NCBI GenBank assembly: GCA_036375165.1
Contig: DASUSI010000116.1
Span: forward strand, 1-64,000
Direction: 5' to 3'
Origin: WHSM01 sp036375165
GTDB taxonomy: Bacteria > Actinomycetota > Actinomycetes > Mycobacteriales > Micromonosporaceae
Length of the DNA: 64,000 nucleotides
The position numbers and the translations under genes were made by a program. Of the stretch, positions 1 through 8,007 are shown piece by piece (the first letter of the stretch is position 1; each line of letters opens with the position of its first letter). The notes under the pieces are model-generated. The model saw only the letters and a list, made by a program, of their open reading frames with translations. It searched no databases and had not been told where the DNA came from.

Positions 1-425
1 AGGGTCTGACGTACGCGGCCCCGAAGTCTGAACGGTCGCGGCGGACCATCGCGCTTCCGGTGCCGCTGGCCGATGCGCTCCGCCGCCACCGAGCCGAGCA
101 GAGCCGGGAACGCCTCGCGGCGGGTTCGCTGCGGGAAGACCACGGCCTTGTGTTCTGCCAACCGAACGGGCGGCCCATCGAACGCAAGTCTGACTGGCGG
201 GAATGGCGGAAGGTGCTCACCGAAGCGGGGGTGCGTGAGGTCCGTCTGCACGACGCGCGGCACAGCGCTGCAACCGCTCTGCTCATGCTCGGCGTCCCGG
301 TGCGAGTGGTGGCCGACATGCTCGGGCACTCGCAAACCAGGGTGACCACCGACACGTACCAGCACGTCTTGCCCGCGATGGCACGGGACGCGGCAGACCG
401 ACTCGGAGAGGCTCTGTGGTCGTGA
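1..425 (+). CDS. tyrosine site-specific recombinase (integrase), 3' part only
   Basis: Catalytic end of a phage/ICE-type tyrosine recombinase; the reading frame is open from base 3 and the 5' part lies outside the window. Visible landmarks are a KSERSRRTI strand (beta-hairpin lysine region), HDARHS (the H-x-x-R box), LGHS (second conserved His) and DTYQHV with the nucleophilic tyrosine, so all C-terminal catalytic positions are present and the gene does not look broken. It ends 95 bases before the 3' end of a tRNA-Ala gene and reads towards it, the usual arrangement of int next to its att site in actinomycete integrative elements. Exact family and element type cannot be told from this fragment. 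Confidence 0.9.
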   Translation, partial: GLTYAAPKSERSRRTIALPVPLADALRRHRAEQSRERLAAGSLREDHGLVFCQPNGRPIERKSDWREWRKVLTEAGVREVRLHDARHSAATALLMLGVPVRVVADMLGHSQTRVTTDTYQHVLPAMARDAADRLGEALWS

Positions 426-516
426 TGATGGCTCCGAATCTTTCAACTGGCTACCGAAGTGGCACCGGAGCGGTTCTGCCTGACTTCGTAATTTCGGTGT
501 TTTCGCTGGTGGGAAT

Positions 517-560
517 GGGTGGAGCTGAGGGGACTCGAACCCCTGACCCCCACACTGCCA
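517..560. other. putative attachment site (3' half of tRNA-Ala)
   Basis: Actinomycete integrative elements usually recombine in the 3' half of a tRNA gene, with int adjacent. The 3' end of the tRNA-Ala gene faces the integrase end at 425, so the att core is expected here, with the integrated element lying to the left. The second att copy would be outside the window, so the core could not be delimited by comparison. This is inferred from layout only. Confidence 0.4.
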
Positions 561-592
561 GTGTGGTGCGCTACCAGCTGCGCCACAGCCCC
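520..592 (-). tRNA. tRNA-Ala (anticodon GGC)
   Basis: Reading the minus strand gives a full cloverleaf of 73 nt. The acceptor GGGGCTG pairs with CAGCTCC and contains the G3-U70 wobble that is the alanine identity element. The anticodon stem CCACA/TGTGG encloses loop CTGGCAG (anticodon GGC), and the T arm carries GGTTCGAGTCC. The discriminator is A at 520 and the next bases are CC then C, so the terminal CCA is not fully encoded. Its 3' end faces the integrase gene fragment, making it the probable insertion site of the element on the left. Confidence 0.96.
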
Positions 593-661
593 ATTCGTAC
601 CCGCCGCAGAGCGGGACACCGGGCAAGTGTACACAGCCGGCAGCGCGCCACGTACCTGACG

Positions 662-1120
662 TCAGGCGTGCAGTTGACCCCGCACCGCTCCGGCCGGGTG
701 GGCCGTGCTGTGCACGTTGACGTAGTACGCCCCGGGGTTGGTCAGGATCGCCATGGCGAGTTCGCGATCCACCGTGGCGCAGGCGGAGCTGCTGCCGCTC
801 ACCGGAGCCACCAGCGGCACCACCACCGGTCCCGGCGAACCGACCGGTGCCACGTGGATGTGCGCCGCGGTGACGTTGTCGACGTTGGTCACCGTGAGCG
901 TGTAGCAGATTTCGCCCTGACCCGGGTTCACCCGCAGCGACGCGGACCCCGAACCGTCGGGATCCCCCGGCCCCGGTGCTTCGGCCGCGCCCGTCAGTTC
1001 TGCCGACAACGGCCGGCCACCGTCGTCGGCCGCCGCCCCGGTGCTCAACGGCCCTGCCAGCGACGCCGCGACAAGCCCGGCAGCCAGCAAGATCCGAGAC
1101 GCACGTGTATGCGAACGCAT
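662..1120 (-). CDS. secreted CHRD-domain protein
   Basis: 152-aa exported protein. Residues 1-31 form a signal peptide (RSHTR basic start, hydrophobic core, cleavage expected near STGAAA-DD). The rest is one CHRD domain: SAELTGAAEAP at the start, a GSGSASLRV strand, CYTLTV, the AAHIHVAP strand with the conserved histidines, and a C-terminal NVHSTAHPAGAVRGQL repeat end. CHRD domains occur in chordin and many bacterial extracellular proteins; their bacterial role is poorly known. The ATG at 1120 was chosen because GAGGTGG precedes it by 3-4 bases and longer in-frame versions would lack the signal peptide at the N terminus. Two Cys residues (in CYTL and ACAT) may form a disulfide. Confidence 0.85.
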   Translation of the reverse strand: MRSHTRASRILLAAGLVAASLAGPLSTGAAADDGGRPLSAELTGAAEAPGPGDPDGSGSASLRVNPGQGEICYTLTVTNVDNVTAAHIHVAPVGSPGPVVVPLVAPVSGSSSACATVDRELAMAILTNPGAYYVNVHSTAHPAGAVRGQLHA

Positions 1121-1188
1121 TGTCCACCTCCCACATAGCCCCGACCGGCCCCCCTTGCAGTACGGGGCAGCCGCGCGGAGGGATTGCG

Positions 1189-1758
1189 TCAGTTCAACAT
1201 GGGATCGGCCGGGAAGTGCGCCACCGCGGCGGTCAGCCCGCCCTGCCGGCGCAGCACCAGCGCCCACAGGTCGTCCGGCTGCGGGAACAACGGGTCCCCG
1301 GGCAGTGCGTCGAACACGAACCAGGAGCCATCGCTGATCTCGGATTCGAGCTGGCCGCCGTCCCATCCGGCGTACCCCGCGAACACCCGGACCCCTTCCA
1401 CGGAGCCCCGCAGCGACTCGGGGTCCCGGGACAGGTCCACGGTCCCGATCGGTCCGCTCACCTGGCTGAACCCATTCGGCTCCGAGCCGGGTCGGGTTCG
1501 TGCCAGGCAGATCGCGGCCTCGGGCTGTACCGGCCCACCCTCGAACACCACCGGCGGGCTGCCGGCGAGTGAACCCCAGTCGCCCAGTACCTCGCTGACC
1601 GGCACCTCGGTGGCCCGGTTGAGCACCACGCCGAGCGCGCCGGCCGGCTCGTGGGCCACCAGTAGCACCACGGTCCGTTCGAAGTTGGGGTCCCGGAGTG
1701 TGGGTGTCGCCACCAGTAACCGCCCGGTGAGCGATCCCCTCGCCATACCCCCGATCAT
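1189..1758 (-). CDS. YqgE/AlgH (UPF0301) family protein
   Basis: About 189 aa covering the whole UPF0301 fold. Recognisable blocks are GRLLVATPTLRDPNFERTVV at the N terminus, GALGVVLNRATEVPVSEVL, the FEGGPVQPEAAICL segment, RVFAGYAGWDGGQLE, and a C-terminal DLWALVLRRQGG. The molecular function of the family is not established; the Pseudomonas homologue AlgH has been linked to alginate regulation. Two in-frame ATGs are possible, at 1758 and 1746 (MARGSL); the second has GGGGG just upstream and may be the real start. Divergent from the MTA phosphorylase gene. Confidence 0.88.
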   Translation of the reverse strand: MIGGMARGSLTGRLLVATPTLRDPNFERTVVLLVAHEPAGALGVVLNRATEVPVSEVLGDWGSLAGSPPVVFEGGPVQPEAAICLARTRPGSEPNGFSQVSGPIGTVDLSRDPESLRGSVEGVRVFAGYAGWDGGQLESEISDGSWFVFDALPGDPLFPQPDDLWALVLRRQGGLTAAVAHFPADPMLN

Positions 1759-2152
1759 GCCCGGCTCGTGGTGCACGGCGACTGCTCCCTCACGCCCGAC
1801 GACGAGGATCCATTCGCGGAGCGCCGCCCTCCGTGCACGGCCCTCGGTGATGACCGTAGCGGTGCACCCAAATGTCCGGGAGAGCCCAATCCAATCCCGG
1901 ATACTCCTGTCACCCGTCAGGGTTGCTGGCACGGCCCGCCCGGGTGAACCGGACGGGCCGCGTTTCTGGGAGCGCTTCTCGCGGTGCGAGCTGACTCGCA
2001 CGACTCGCACACTAGACCAGCCGCGCTCCCGGATATTGCAGGTGTCGTGGATCCGATGCATGTCGCGCCGCCATGGCGCGGCCGGACACCGGTACCGCCC
2101 CCGACGTGACCCGGAAGCGGTCCTATTAGGGTCGTGCCGGGAGGGATGTCAG

Positions 2153-2974
2153 GTGAGGGTGCAGGATGAGATCGGCGGACCGGTCGAGTATGGCGTCATC
2201 GGTGGTTCCGGGTTGTACGCGCTGCTGGAGGACGCCACCGAGGTCGCGCTGGACACACCGTACGGGCCGCCGAGTGACCGGGTCACGGTGAGCCGGATCA
2301 ATGGCCGGAGGGTGGCGTTCCTGCCGCGTCACGGACGCGGGCACCAGCATCCACCGCACCGGATCCCGTACCGCGCCAACCTGTGGGCGTTGCGCTCCCT
2401 GGGAGTACGGCAAGTGCTCGCGCCCTGTGCCGTGGGCGGTCTGCGACCGGAGCTGGGCGCCGGTACTTTCGTGCTTCCGGACCAGCTTGTCGACCGCACC
2501 AGCGGCCGGATCCAGACGTACTACGACACCGGGGCGGTACACGTCTCGTTCGCTGACCCGTACTGTCCCTCCGGCCGCGACACGGTGCTGCGGGTGGCGC
2601 GACAGTCTGGAGTGGACATCGTGGACGGGGGCACGATGGTGGTCGTCGAGGGGCCCCGGTTCTCCACTCGCGCCGAATCCCGGTGGTACTCCGACCTGGG
2701 GTTCTCCGTGGTCAACATGACCGGGCACCCGGAAGCGGTGCTCGCCCGCGAACTCACGCTCTGCTACACCACGATCGCGCTGGTGACCGACCTGGACGCG
2801 GGGGTGGACGGAGGTGCCAGCGTGACCCAGGAGGAAGTGTTCCGGGTCTTCGGGCAGAACACCGAACGGATGCGCACCCTGCTGTTCGACGTCGTCGAGC
2901 GGTTGCCGAGCACCCGCGACTGCCCCTGCCCGAAGGCTCTTGACGGCATCACACTGCCGTTCGACCTGCCCTGA
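2153..2974 (+). CDS. mtnP: S-methyl-5'-thioadenosine phosphorylase (MTAP/PNP family)
   Basis: 273-aa nucleoside phosphorylase. It would cleave 5'-methylthioadenosine with phosphate to adenine and methylthioribose-1-phosphate in methionine salvage. Family landmarks are GVIGGSGLY (phosphate loop) near residue 13, PRHGRGHQHPPHRIPYRAN, the APCAVGGL strand, EGPRFSTRAESR, the NMTGHPEAVLARE substrate loop and VTDLDAG. The two aspartates of TDLDAG match the base-recognition Asp pair of 6-aminopurine-specific MTAPs rather than the Asn of classical PNPs, so adenine-type substrates are favoured; an MTI or inosine phosphorylase cannot be excluded. The GTG start at 2153 follows GGGAGGG with a 6-base spacer. 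Confidence 0.85.
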   Translation: MRVQDEIGGPVEYGVIGGSGLYALLEDATEVALDTPYGPPSDRVTVSRINGRRVAFLPRHGRGHQHPPHRIPYRANLWALRSLGVRQVLAPCAVGGLRPELGAGTFVLPDQLVDRTSGRIQTYYDTGAVHVSFADPYCPSGRDTVLRVARQSGVDIVDGGTMVVVEGPRFSTRAESRWYSDLGFSVVNMTGHPEAVLARELTLCYTTIALVTDLDAGVDGGASVTQEEVFRVFGQNTERMRTLLFDVVERLPSTRDCPCPKALDGITLPFDLP

Positions 2975-3115
2975 CCGACTGACAGGCCGGACGACCGTAA
3001 GCACCTGCGGAACTGTCGGGTATCCGCTACCGGCCGGCTCTCCGATACCCGAGGCTTCACGTGTCAGAGCCGTCCGCCCGCCGCGGGCGACCCCGCGAGC
3101 CCGGGAGGCAGGGCG

Positions 3116-6100
3116 GTGCGCAGCCGGAACGTGTCGTCACAGATGGTGCCGCGACGCGGCCTGGAAGCCAGGCTGGACGAGGCACTCGGCCATCGGCTGG
3201 CGCTGGTGGTCGCCGACGCCGGGTTTGGGAAGACCACTTTGCTGGCGTCGTGGGCGGCGGGGATCAATGCTGTGATCCACGATGTGACGCCGACCGACGA
3301 CGACCTGTCCCGCTTCGTACGGCACGTGGTCGACGCGCTCCGGCTGCGGGTGCCGGCTCTGCCCGGTGAGCTCGCCGTGACAGGCGGCCACCAGCCAGAA
3401 GGCACCGACCACCAGGCCCGACCCGAGGCCGCCGCCGAGGTGCTGGGCGGTGCGCTGGAGCAACACGTGGTACGGGACGTGGCGCTGGTGCTCGACAACG
3501 TCCACCTGCTCAGCGATGGCCCGTCGCTGCGGTTCCTGGCCAGCCTGGTACGGCACGCGCCGCCGCTCCTGCACATCGTGCTGGCCGGGCGGGCCGCACC
3601 GGCGATTCCCGTGGACCGACTCCGGGCCCGGGGCGACGTGGTCGCCCTGCACGGAGCCGAACTGGCGTTCACAGTGGACGAGGTCGCGGACCTGCTGACC
3701 GTGGTGGCAGGTCCGGACGCCGCCGTGCTGGCGCCCTCAGTCCACGCCGCCACCGCGGGCTGGCCGGCTGCGGTACGCCTGGCCGCCGAGTCCCTTCGGG
3801 AGGTGCCAACGGCGCGACGGCCGGCACATGTGGCACGGCTCGGAAGCGGCCACGGCGAGATCAGCCGCCTCGCCGGCGAGATCTACCAACAGGAACCCGA
3901 GTCGGTCAAGCGCCTGCTGGTCACTACCGCGCTGTTCGACGAGGTCAGCGTGGAACTGTTGGAGGCGTTGGGGATCGAGGCGCGGGAGCCCATCGCGGCG
4001 CTTGACCGGCGTGGCCTGTTTCTGGAGCCGGGCTCCTGGGGCCCCGGGTGGTACCGGTTGCACGCGATTGCCACCGATCCGGTCGCCCGCCACGGGCCCG
4101 CCCTGGACGGGCAGTTGACGCGACTGCGGCTGGCGGCGGCCACCTGGTTCATGACCAACGGGCTGCCCCACGCGGCGTTGCGGCAACTGCTCGTTTCGGA
4201 ACGGTACGACGACGTGGTGGCGCTGCTCACCGGTTCCAGCTCGTATCTGCTGGGCAACGGTCACGCTGACGAGGTGCTGCACGCGGTTGCCCGGTTGCCG
4301 GAAGCCGTCCGGGACCGGTCGGTGGAGCGACTGGCCGGGGAGGCGTACCAACTGCGCGGCGAGTGGCAGCGGGCCCTGGAATGCTACGAGCGGGCCGCAC
4401 CCGATGCGGGGCCGCTGGAACCGGGCCTGGCCTGGCGGATGGGTCTGATCCACTACCTGCGCGGCGACCTGACGGCCGCCCTGGCGATGTACCGGCGTGC
4501 CGAGACCGGCGAGGCCGAGCCCGGCTGCCGGGATACCGCGCTCCTGCTCTCCTGGACCGCTTCCTGCCACTGGATGCGCGGCGACCCGGATGCCTGCCGG
4601 CCGCTCGCGGTACGCGCGCTGCGGATCGCCACCCGGACCGACGACGCCCAGGCACTGGCCGCGGCGCACACCGTACTGGCGATGCTGGCGGCGTACGAGG
4701 GGGACCGCCGGGCCAACGGCGCGCACTACCTGAAGGCGCTGCGGTACGCCGAGCGGGCCCAGGACGTGCTGCAGATGGTCCGGATCCGGTGCAACCGGGG
4801 CTCGCACTATCTCGAGGAAGGCGCGTACCCGGAGGCGCTGGCCGAACTGGACGTGGCGATCCGGCTCGCGGACCTGTCCGGGTTCACCGCTTTCGGAGCG
4901 CTGGCCCTGACCAACCGGGGGGAGGCCCGGCTGGGCCTCGGCCGGCTGGAGGAGGCACGGCACGACTTCGAGGCCGCAGTCGCCGCGTTCGAGGACCTGG
5001 GGTCGGCGCTGGTCGCCAATCCGCTGCACCGGCTGGGTGCCTTGCGGGCGCTGCGCGGGGAGGCCGGTGCCGCCCGCCGGGCGTTCGAGACCGCGATCCG
5101 GTACGCCGAGCGGGCCGGTGACGCGCAGGCGCTGGCACCGGCGCTGGCGGGGCTGGCCCGGCTGCTCGCCGATGAGGAACCGGAACTGGCCGCCGACCTG
5201 GCTGATCGCGCGGTGGCGTCGGGCGCCGGGATCAGCGCGGTCACCGCGCTACTGGCGGCCGGCACGGTGGCCCTGAGCCGCGGTGACCACGGCGCGGTAC
5301 GGCGGCACGCCGACGCGGCCGCCGAGGTGGCGGAGGCACGGCGGGACCGGGCCGGGCTGGCGGAGGCGGTCGCGCTGCGGGCCGCGGCGACAGAGGACCC
5401 CCGGGAGGCGCTGGCCCTGGCGGACCAGGCGGTCGCGCTGTGGCGTGCCACCGCAGATCCGGTCGGACTGGCCCAGGCCGAGTTGGTCCGGGCGGAACGG
5501 CTGGATCCGGCGTCGGCCCGTGCCGTGGTCGAAGCGGTCCGCACCCGGATGCGGGCGTTGGGATGCCGGAAGCTGGACACCCGTGCCGAGGTCGCGCTCA
5601 ACCGACGCTGGCCCGGCACGGAGCCGAGCGTGCGGATCGAGACGCTCGGCGGCTTTCGGTTGTTGCGGTCCGGGGTGGTGGTGCCCAGTTCGGCGTGGAA
5701 GTCCCGCAAGGCCCGGGACCTGGTGAAGATCCTGCTCAGCCGGCGGGGCCGGCCGATCTGCCAGGAGCGGCTCGCGGAGATCCTCTGGCCGGGTGCCCCC
5801 CCGGCGGCGGTCGCCAACCGGTTGTACGTGCTGGTGTCGACGGTGCGGTCGCTGTTCGACCCGGAACGGGTGCTCGGCACCAGCGGGTTTCTCGCCACTG
5901 ACGCCGAGACGATCCGGTTGGTGATGGACCGGCTGGACGTCGATGTGGAGCGGTTCCTCGGGGACGCCACAGCCGGGGTCCGGATGTTGCGCGAGGACCG
6001 TCCCGCCGAGGGCATGGAGCGGCTGGTGGCGGCGGAGGCGGGCTACGCGGGTGACTTCCTGGAGGAGGACCCGTACGCGGAGTGGGCCGCTGCGCTGCGT

Positions 6101-6361
6101 GAGGAGGCCCGGGCCACGTACCGGGAGGTGGCGGCACGGCTGGCGCGGCACGCCCGGGACCGCGGAGATCCGGATTCCGCCGTACGTTACCTGCTGCGGA
6201 TCCTGGAGCGGGACCCGTACGACGAGCAGAGTCACCTGGACCTGGTGTCCGTGCTGAGCGGGTCTGGACGTCACGGTGCCGCCCGGCGCCACTACCGGAG
6301 CTACTGCGCCCGGATGGCGGAACTGGGGGTGGAGGCGACCCCCTTCCCGCAGGCGCTGTGA
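3116..6361 (+). CDS. MalT-type STAND ATPase with C-terminal SARP/BTAD activator module
   Basis: 1081-aa regulator. The N terminus is a STAND NTPase: Walker A ADAGFGKTT at residues 33-41 and a hydrophobic Walker B ALVLDNVHLL near 125. A long alpha-helical repeat region with TPR-like AYE/ALxxY patterns spans about residues 350-800. The last ~240 residues are an OmpR-like winged helix (RIETLGGFRLLRSG, KARDLVKILLSRRGRPI, LAEILWPG) followed by a bacterial transcriptional activation domain (YAGDFLEEDPYAEW, YLLRILERDPYDEQSH). SARP activators bind short direct repeats. A pair with the right spacing (TTCTAAG x2, 11-bp period) lies just downstream at 6413-6430, so control of the next two genes is likely. 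GTG start with GGGAGGCAGG upstream. Confidence 0.88.
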   Translation: MRSRNVSSQMVPRRGLEARLDEALGHRLALVVADAGFGKTTLLASWAAGINAVIHDVTPTDDDLSRFVRHVVDALRLRVPALPGELAVTGGHQPEGTDHQARPEAAAEVLGGALEQHVVRDVALVLDNVHLLSDGPSLRFLASLVRHAPPLLHIVLAGRAAPAIPVDRLRARGDVVALHGAELAFTVDEVADLLTVVAGPDAAVLAPSVHAATAGWPAAVRLAAESLREVPTARRPAHVARLGSGHGEISRLAGEIYQQEPESVKRLLVTTALFDEVSVELLEALGIEAREPIAALDRRGLFLEPGSWGPGWYRLHAIATDPVARHGPALDGQLTRLRLAAATWFMTNGLPHAALRQLLVSERYDDVVALLTGSSSYLLGNGHADEVLHAVARLPEAVRDRSVERLAGEAYQLRGEWQRALECYERAAPDAGPLEPGLAWRMGLIHYLRGDLTAALAMYRRAETGEAEPGCRDTALLLSWTASCHWMRGDPDACRPLAVRALRIATRTDDAQALAAAHTVLAMLAAYEGDRRANGAHYLKALRYAERAQDVLQMVRIRCNRGSHYLEEGAYPEALAELDVAIRLADLSGFTAFGALALTNRGEARLGLGRLEEARHDFEAAVAAFEDLGSALVANPLHRLGALRALRGEAGAARRAFETAIRYAERAGDAQALAPALAGLARLLADEEPELAADLADRAVASGAGISAVTALLAAGTVALSRGDHGAVRRHADAAAEVAEARRDRAGLAEAVALRAAATEDPREALALADQAVALWRATADPVGLAQAELVRAERLDPASARAVVEAVRTRMRALGCRKLDTRAEVALNRRWPGTEPSVRIETLGGFRLLRSGVVVPSSAWKSRKARDLVKILLSRRGRPICQERLAEILWPGAPPAAVANRLYVLVSTVRSLFDPERVLGTSGFLATDAETIRLVMDRLDVDVERFLGDATAGVRMLREDRPAEGMERLVAAEAGYAGDFLEEDPYAEWAAALREEARATYREVAARLARHARDRGDPDSAVRYLLRILERDPYDEQSHLDLVSVLSGSGRHGAARRHYRSYCARMAELGVEATPFPQAL

Positions 6362-6365
6362 GCGC

Positions 6366-6397
6366 CCGCGGAGCCGCTCCAGGCAGGCGCTCCGCGG
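6366..6397. terminator. hairpin after the SARP-type regulator gene
   Basis: CCGCGGAGC and its reverse complement GCTCCGCGG form a 9-bp stem with a 14-base loop, starting 5 bases after the TGA of the 1081-aa regulator. There is no T-run, so it may be a factor-assisted terminator or only an mRNA 3' structure. Confidence 0.45.
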
Positions 6398-6412
6398 CTT
6401 CGCCGTAGCGCG

Positions 6413-6430
6413 TTCTAAGCCTTTTCTAAG
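6413..6430 (+). promoter_or_regulatory. SARP-like operator (direct heptamers, 11-bp period)
   Basis: TTCTAAG at 6413-6419 is repeated exactly at 6424-6430, with four bases between, so the period is 11 bp (one helical turn). SARP regulators such as ActII-ORF4 bind heptameric direct repeats of this spacing placed about 8 bp upstream of a -10 box. Here CATGCT, a partial -10 match, starts 9 bases after the second repeat. The site lies between the SARP-domain gene and two small ORFs. The operator role is inferred from spacing and context. Confidence 0.6.
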
Positions 6431-6518
6431 GCGACCGGGCATGCTGGGCCGGGCCGGTGGAGGGGTCTGGGTCCGGCCGTGGTTACCAGCCCGGCAACGG
6501 ACCAGGTGGGGAGCTGTG

Positions 6519-6713
6519 ATGCGTACGATCATCGTGCGACTTTTCGAGCCCGCGACCGCTGCGGGGCCGGTCGGACTGCACGGATTCATCGAGGACGTGC
6601 AGCGCGGTACCCGGCGGCACTTCACCCGGCCGGCACAGCTGCTGGAGGAGATCCAGAAGATCGCCGAACACGGCCGATCCGAGCCCGGCGCACCAGGCGA
6701 CGACACCCGGTAG
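6519..6713 (+). CDS. small conserved-looking protein next to NHLP-like peptide
   Basis: 64-aa protein, not assigned to a named family by eye. It starts with a short beta strand (RTIIVRLFEP), then a GLHGFIEDVQRG segment and an amphipathic helix (PAQLLEEIQKIAEHG). No signal peptide or membrane segment. The ATG at 6519 is preceded by AGGTGGGGA with good spacing. It lies directly after the SARP-like operator and 37 bases before the NHLP-type small ORF, so the two are probably co-transcribed under the 1081-aa regulator. The functional link is inferred from position. Confidence 0.7.
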   Translation: MRTIIVRLFEPATAAGPVGLHGFIEDVQRGTRRHFTRPAQLLEEIQKIAEHGRSEPGAPGDDTR

Positions 6714-6750
6714 CCGGTGGGACGTGAAGTGACGGAGGAGCGGAAGACCG

Positions 6751-6969
6751 ATGGCGGGGCTCGACGAGGTGCTGGAGAGACTGGTGACCGAGCCGGGATT
6801 TCGGACCCGGCTGACGTCACAGCCGTGGGCGGCGCTTGCCGGATATGACCTGACGGTGGAGGAGCGGGAACTGCTCGCGGAACGGCTGATCGCCGGGCTC
6901 GGACCATGGTCGGTACGGGCTGCGGAGCCGGACCAGACGGTTACCGGACGCAGCTTGCCGACCCGTTGA
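6751..6969 (+). CDS. Os1348/NHLP-clan leader-like small protein
   Basis: 72 aa with the layout of RiPP leader-type peptides of the NHLP/Nif11 clan: a helix DEVLERLVTEPGFRTRL, then a P-x-A-L segment, then YDLTVEERELLAERL. The pattern 'FRxRL..xP..AL..YdLTxeEr..L' is typical of Os1348-like proteins often found beside BTAD regulators in actinobacteria. The C-terminal ~25 residues (GPWSVRAAEP onward) carry no Cys and few Ser/Thr. A modified core is therefore doubtful, and no modifying enzyme is seen nearby. It may be a sensor or ligand peptide rather than a RiPP precursor. Convergent with the histidine kinase gene, 9 bases apart. Confidence 0.65.
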   Translation: MAGLDEVLERLVTEPGFRTRLTSQPWAALAGYDLTVEERELLAERLIAGLGPWSVRAAEPDQTVTGRSLPTR

Positions 6970-6978
6970 ACGGGGCGG

Positions 6979-8007
6979 TCAACCGACCGGGATCCGGATC
7001 AGGAACCGGCAGCCCTCATCGGCGTTGCTGACCGCCACCTCACCCCGGTGCGCCTCGACCAGACCACGGACGATCGCCAGGCCGAGCCCGGCCCCGGTGC
7101 CGGTGCCGGCCGTGCGAGGGGTACGGGCGGTCTCGCCGCGGAACGCGACGTCGAACACCCGTGGCAGGTCACCCTCGGGGATCCCGCCACAGGCGTCGGT
7201 GACCGCCAGCCAGCCACCGGTCTCGTCTCGCCCTCCGGTAACCGTGACGGTGCCGTCGGACGGCGTGTACCGGATCGCGTTGAGCAGCAGGTTGGCCACG
7301 ATCCGACTCAGCTCCGGCTCACTGCCCCGAACCGTGGGCCAGTCGCCCGGGGCGGCGACCAGCCGGATCCCGCGCGCCATCGCCAGCGGCATCGCGGAGG
7401 CCACAGCGTCGCTGACCACGTCGCCCAGCGACACCGCCTCCAGTGAGAGCCGCAGCGCTCCAGCGCTGATCCGGGACAACTCGAACAGGTCGTCCACCAG
7501 ATGCGCCATCCGGTCACACTCGTGACGGATCCTGCGGTGGTAGTCGGCGACCGTACCCGGGTCGGTCACCATGCCGTCCTCAAGCGCCTCGGCCATCGCC
7601 CGCAGCCCGGCCAGTGGAGTACGCAGATCGTGGCTCACCCAGGCGACGAGTTCCCGGCGGCTCGCCTCGGCCAGCCGTTCCCGCTCCCGGGCCTCGGCCA
7701 GCCAGACGCTCTCCGCGGCGAGCCGCCGGCCGAGCCGCAGGGCGACCCAGAGGCTGACCGTTCCAGCGACCACGACCACCACGAGCAACACGGTGAGGTC
7801 GTGGGCGCTGATGAACATGGCGAGCGCGGCACCGACGACGCCCGCCACCACGGAGCCCAGGGTCACCCCGAGCAGTACGCAGACGTGCACGGTGACCGAC
7901 CTGCCACGCATCAGGCGGGGCAGGAACGCTCCGGGCACCGCCACCGCCAACGAGCACCCCAGGGCGATTCCGATCACCAGTAGCAGGTCAAGCAAGACGG
8001 TCACCAC
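6979..8007 (-). CDS. membrane sensor histidine kinase
   Basis: 342 aa. Three predicted membrane helices occupy residues ~4-29, 40-66 and 70-92, with almost no extracytoplasmic loop, so it may sense a membrane-borne signal. The dimerisation/phosphoacceptor box is VSHDLRTPLAG with His126. The ATPase domain has NLLLNAIRYTP (N box), TDACGGIPEGDL (G1) and GTGAGLGLAIV (G2). It follows its response regulator gene with a 20-bp overlap, so the two are translated together. Target genes are not evident; the genes immediately around it are unrelated in type. Confidence 0.93.
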   Translation of the reverse strand: MVTVLLDLLLVIGIALGCSLAVAVPGAFLPRLMRGRSVTVHVCVLLGVTLGSVVAGVVGAALAMFISAHDLTVLLVVVVVAGTVSLWVALRLGRRLAAESVWLAEARERERLAEASRRELVAWVSHDLRTPLAGLRAMAEALEDGMVTDPGTVADYHRRIRHECDRMAHLVDDLFELSRISAGALRLSLEAVSLGDVVSDAVASAMPLAMARGIRLVAAPGDWPTVRGSEPELSRIVANLLLNAIRYTPSDGTVTVTGGRDETGGWLAVTDACGGIPEGDLPRVFDVAFRGETARTPRTAGTGTGAGLGLAIVRGLVEAHRGEVAVSNADEGCRFLIRIPVG

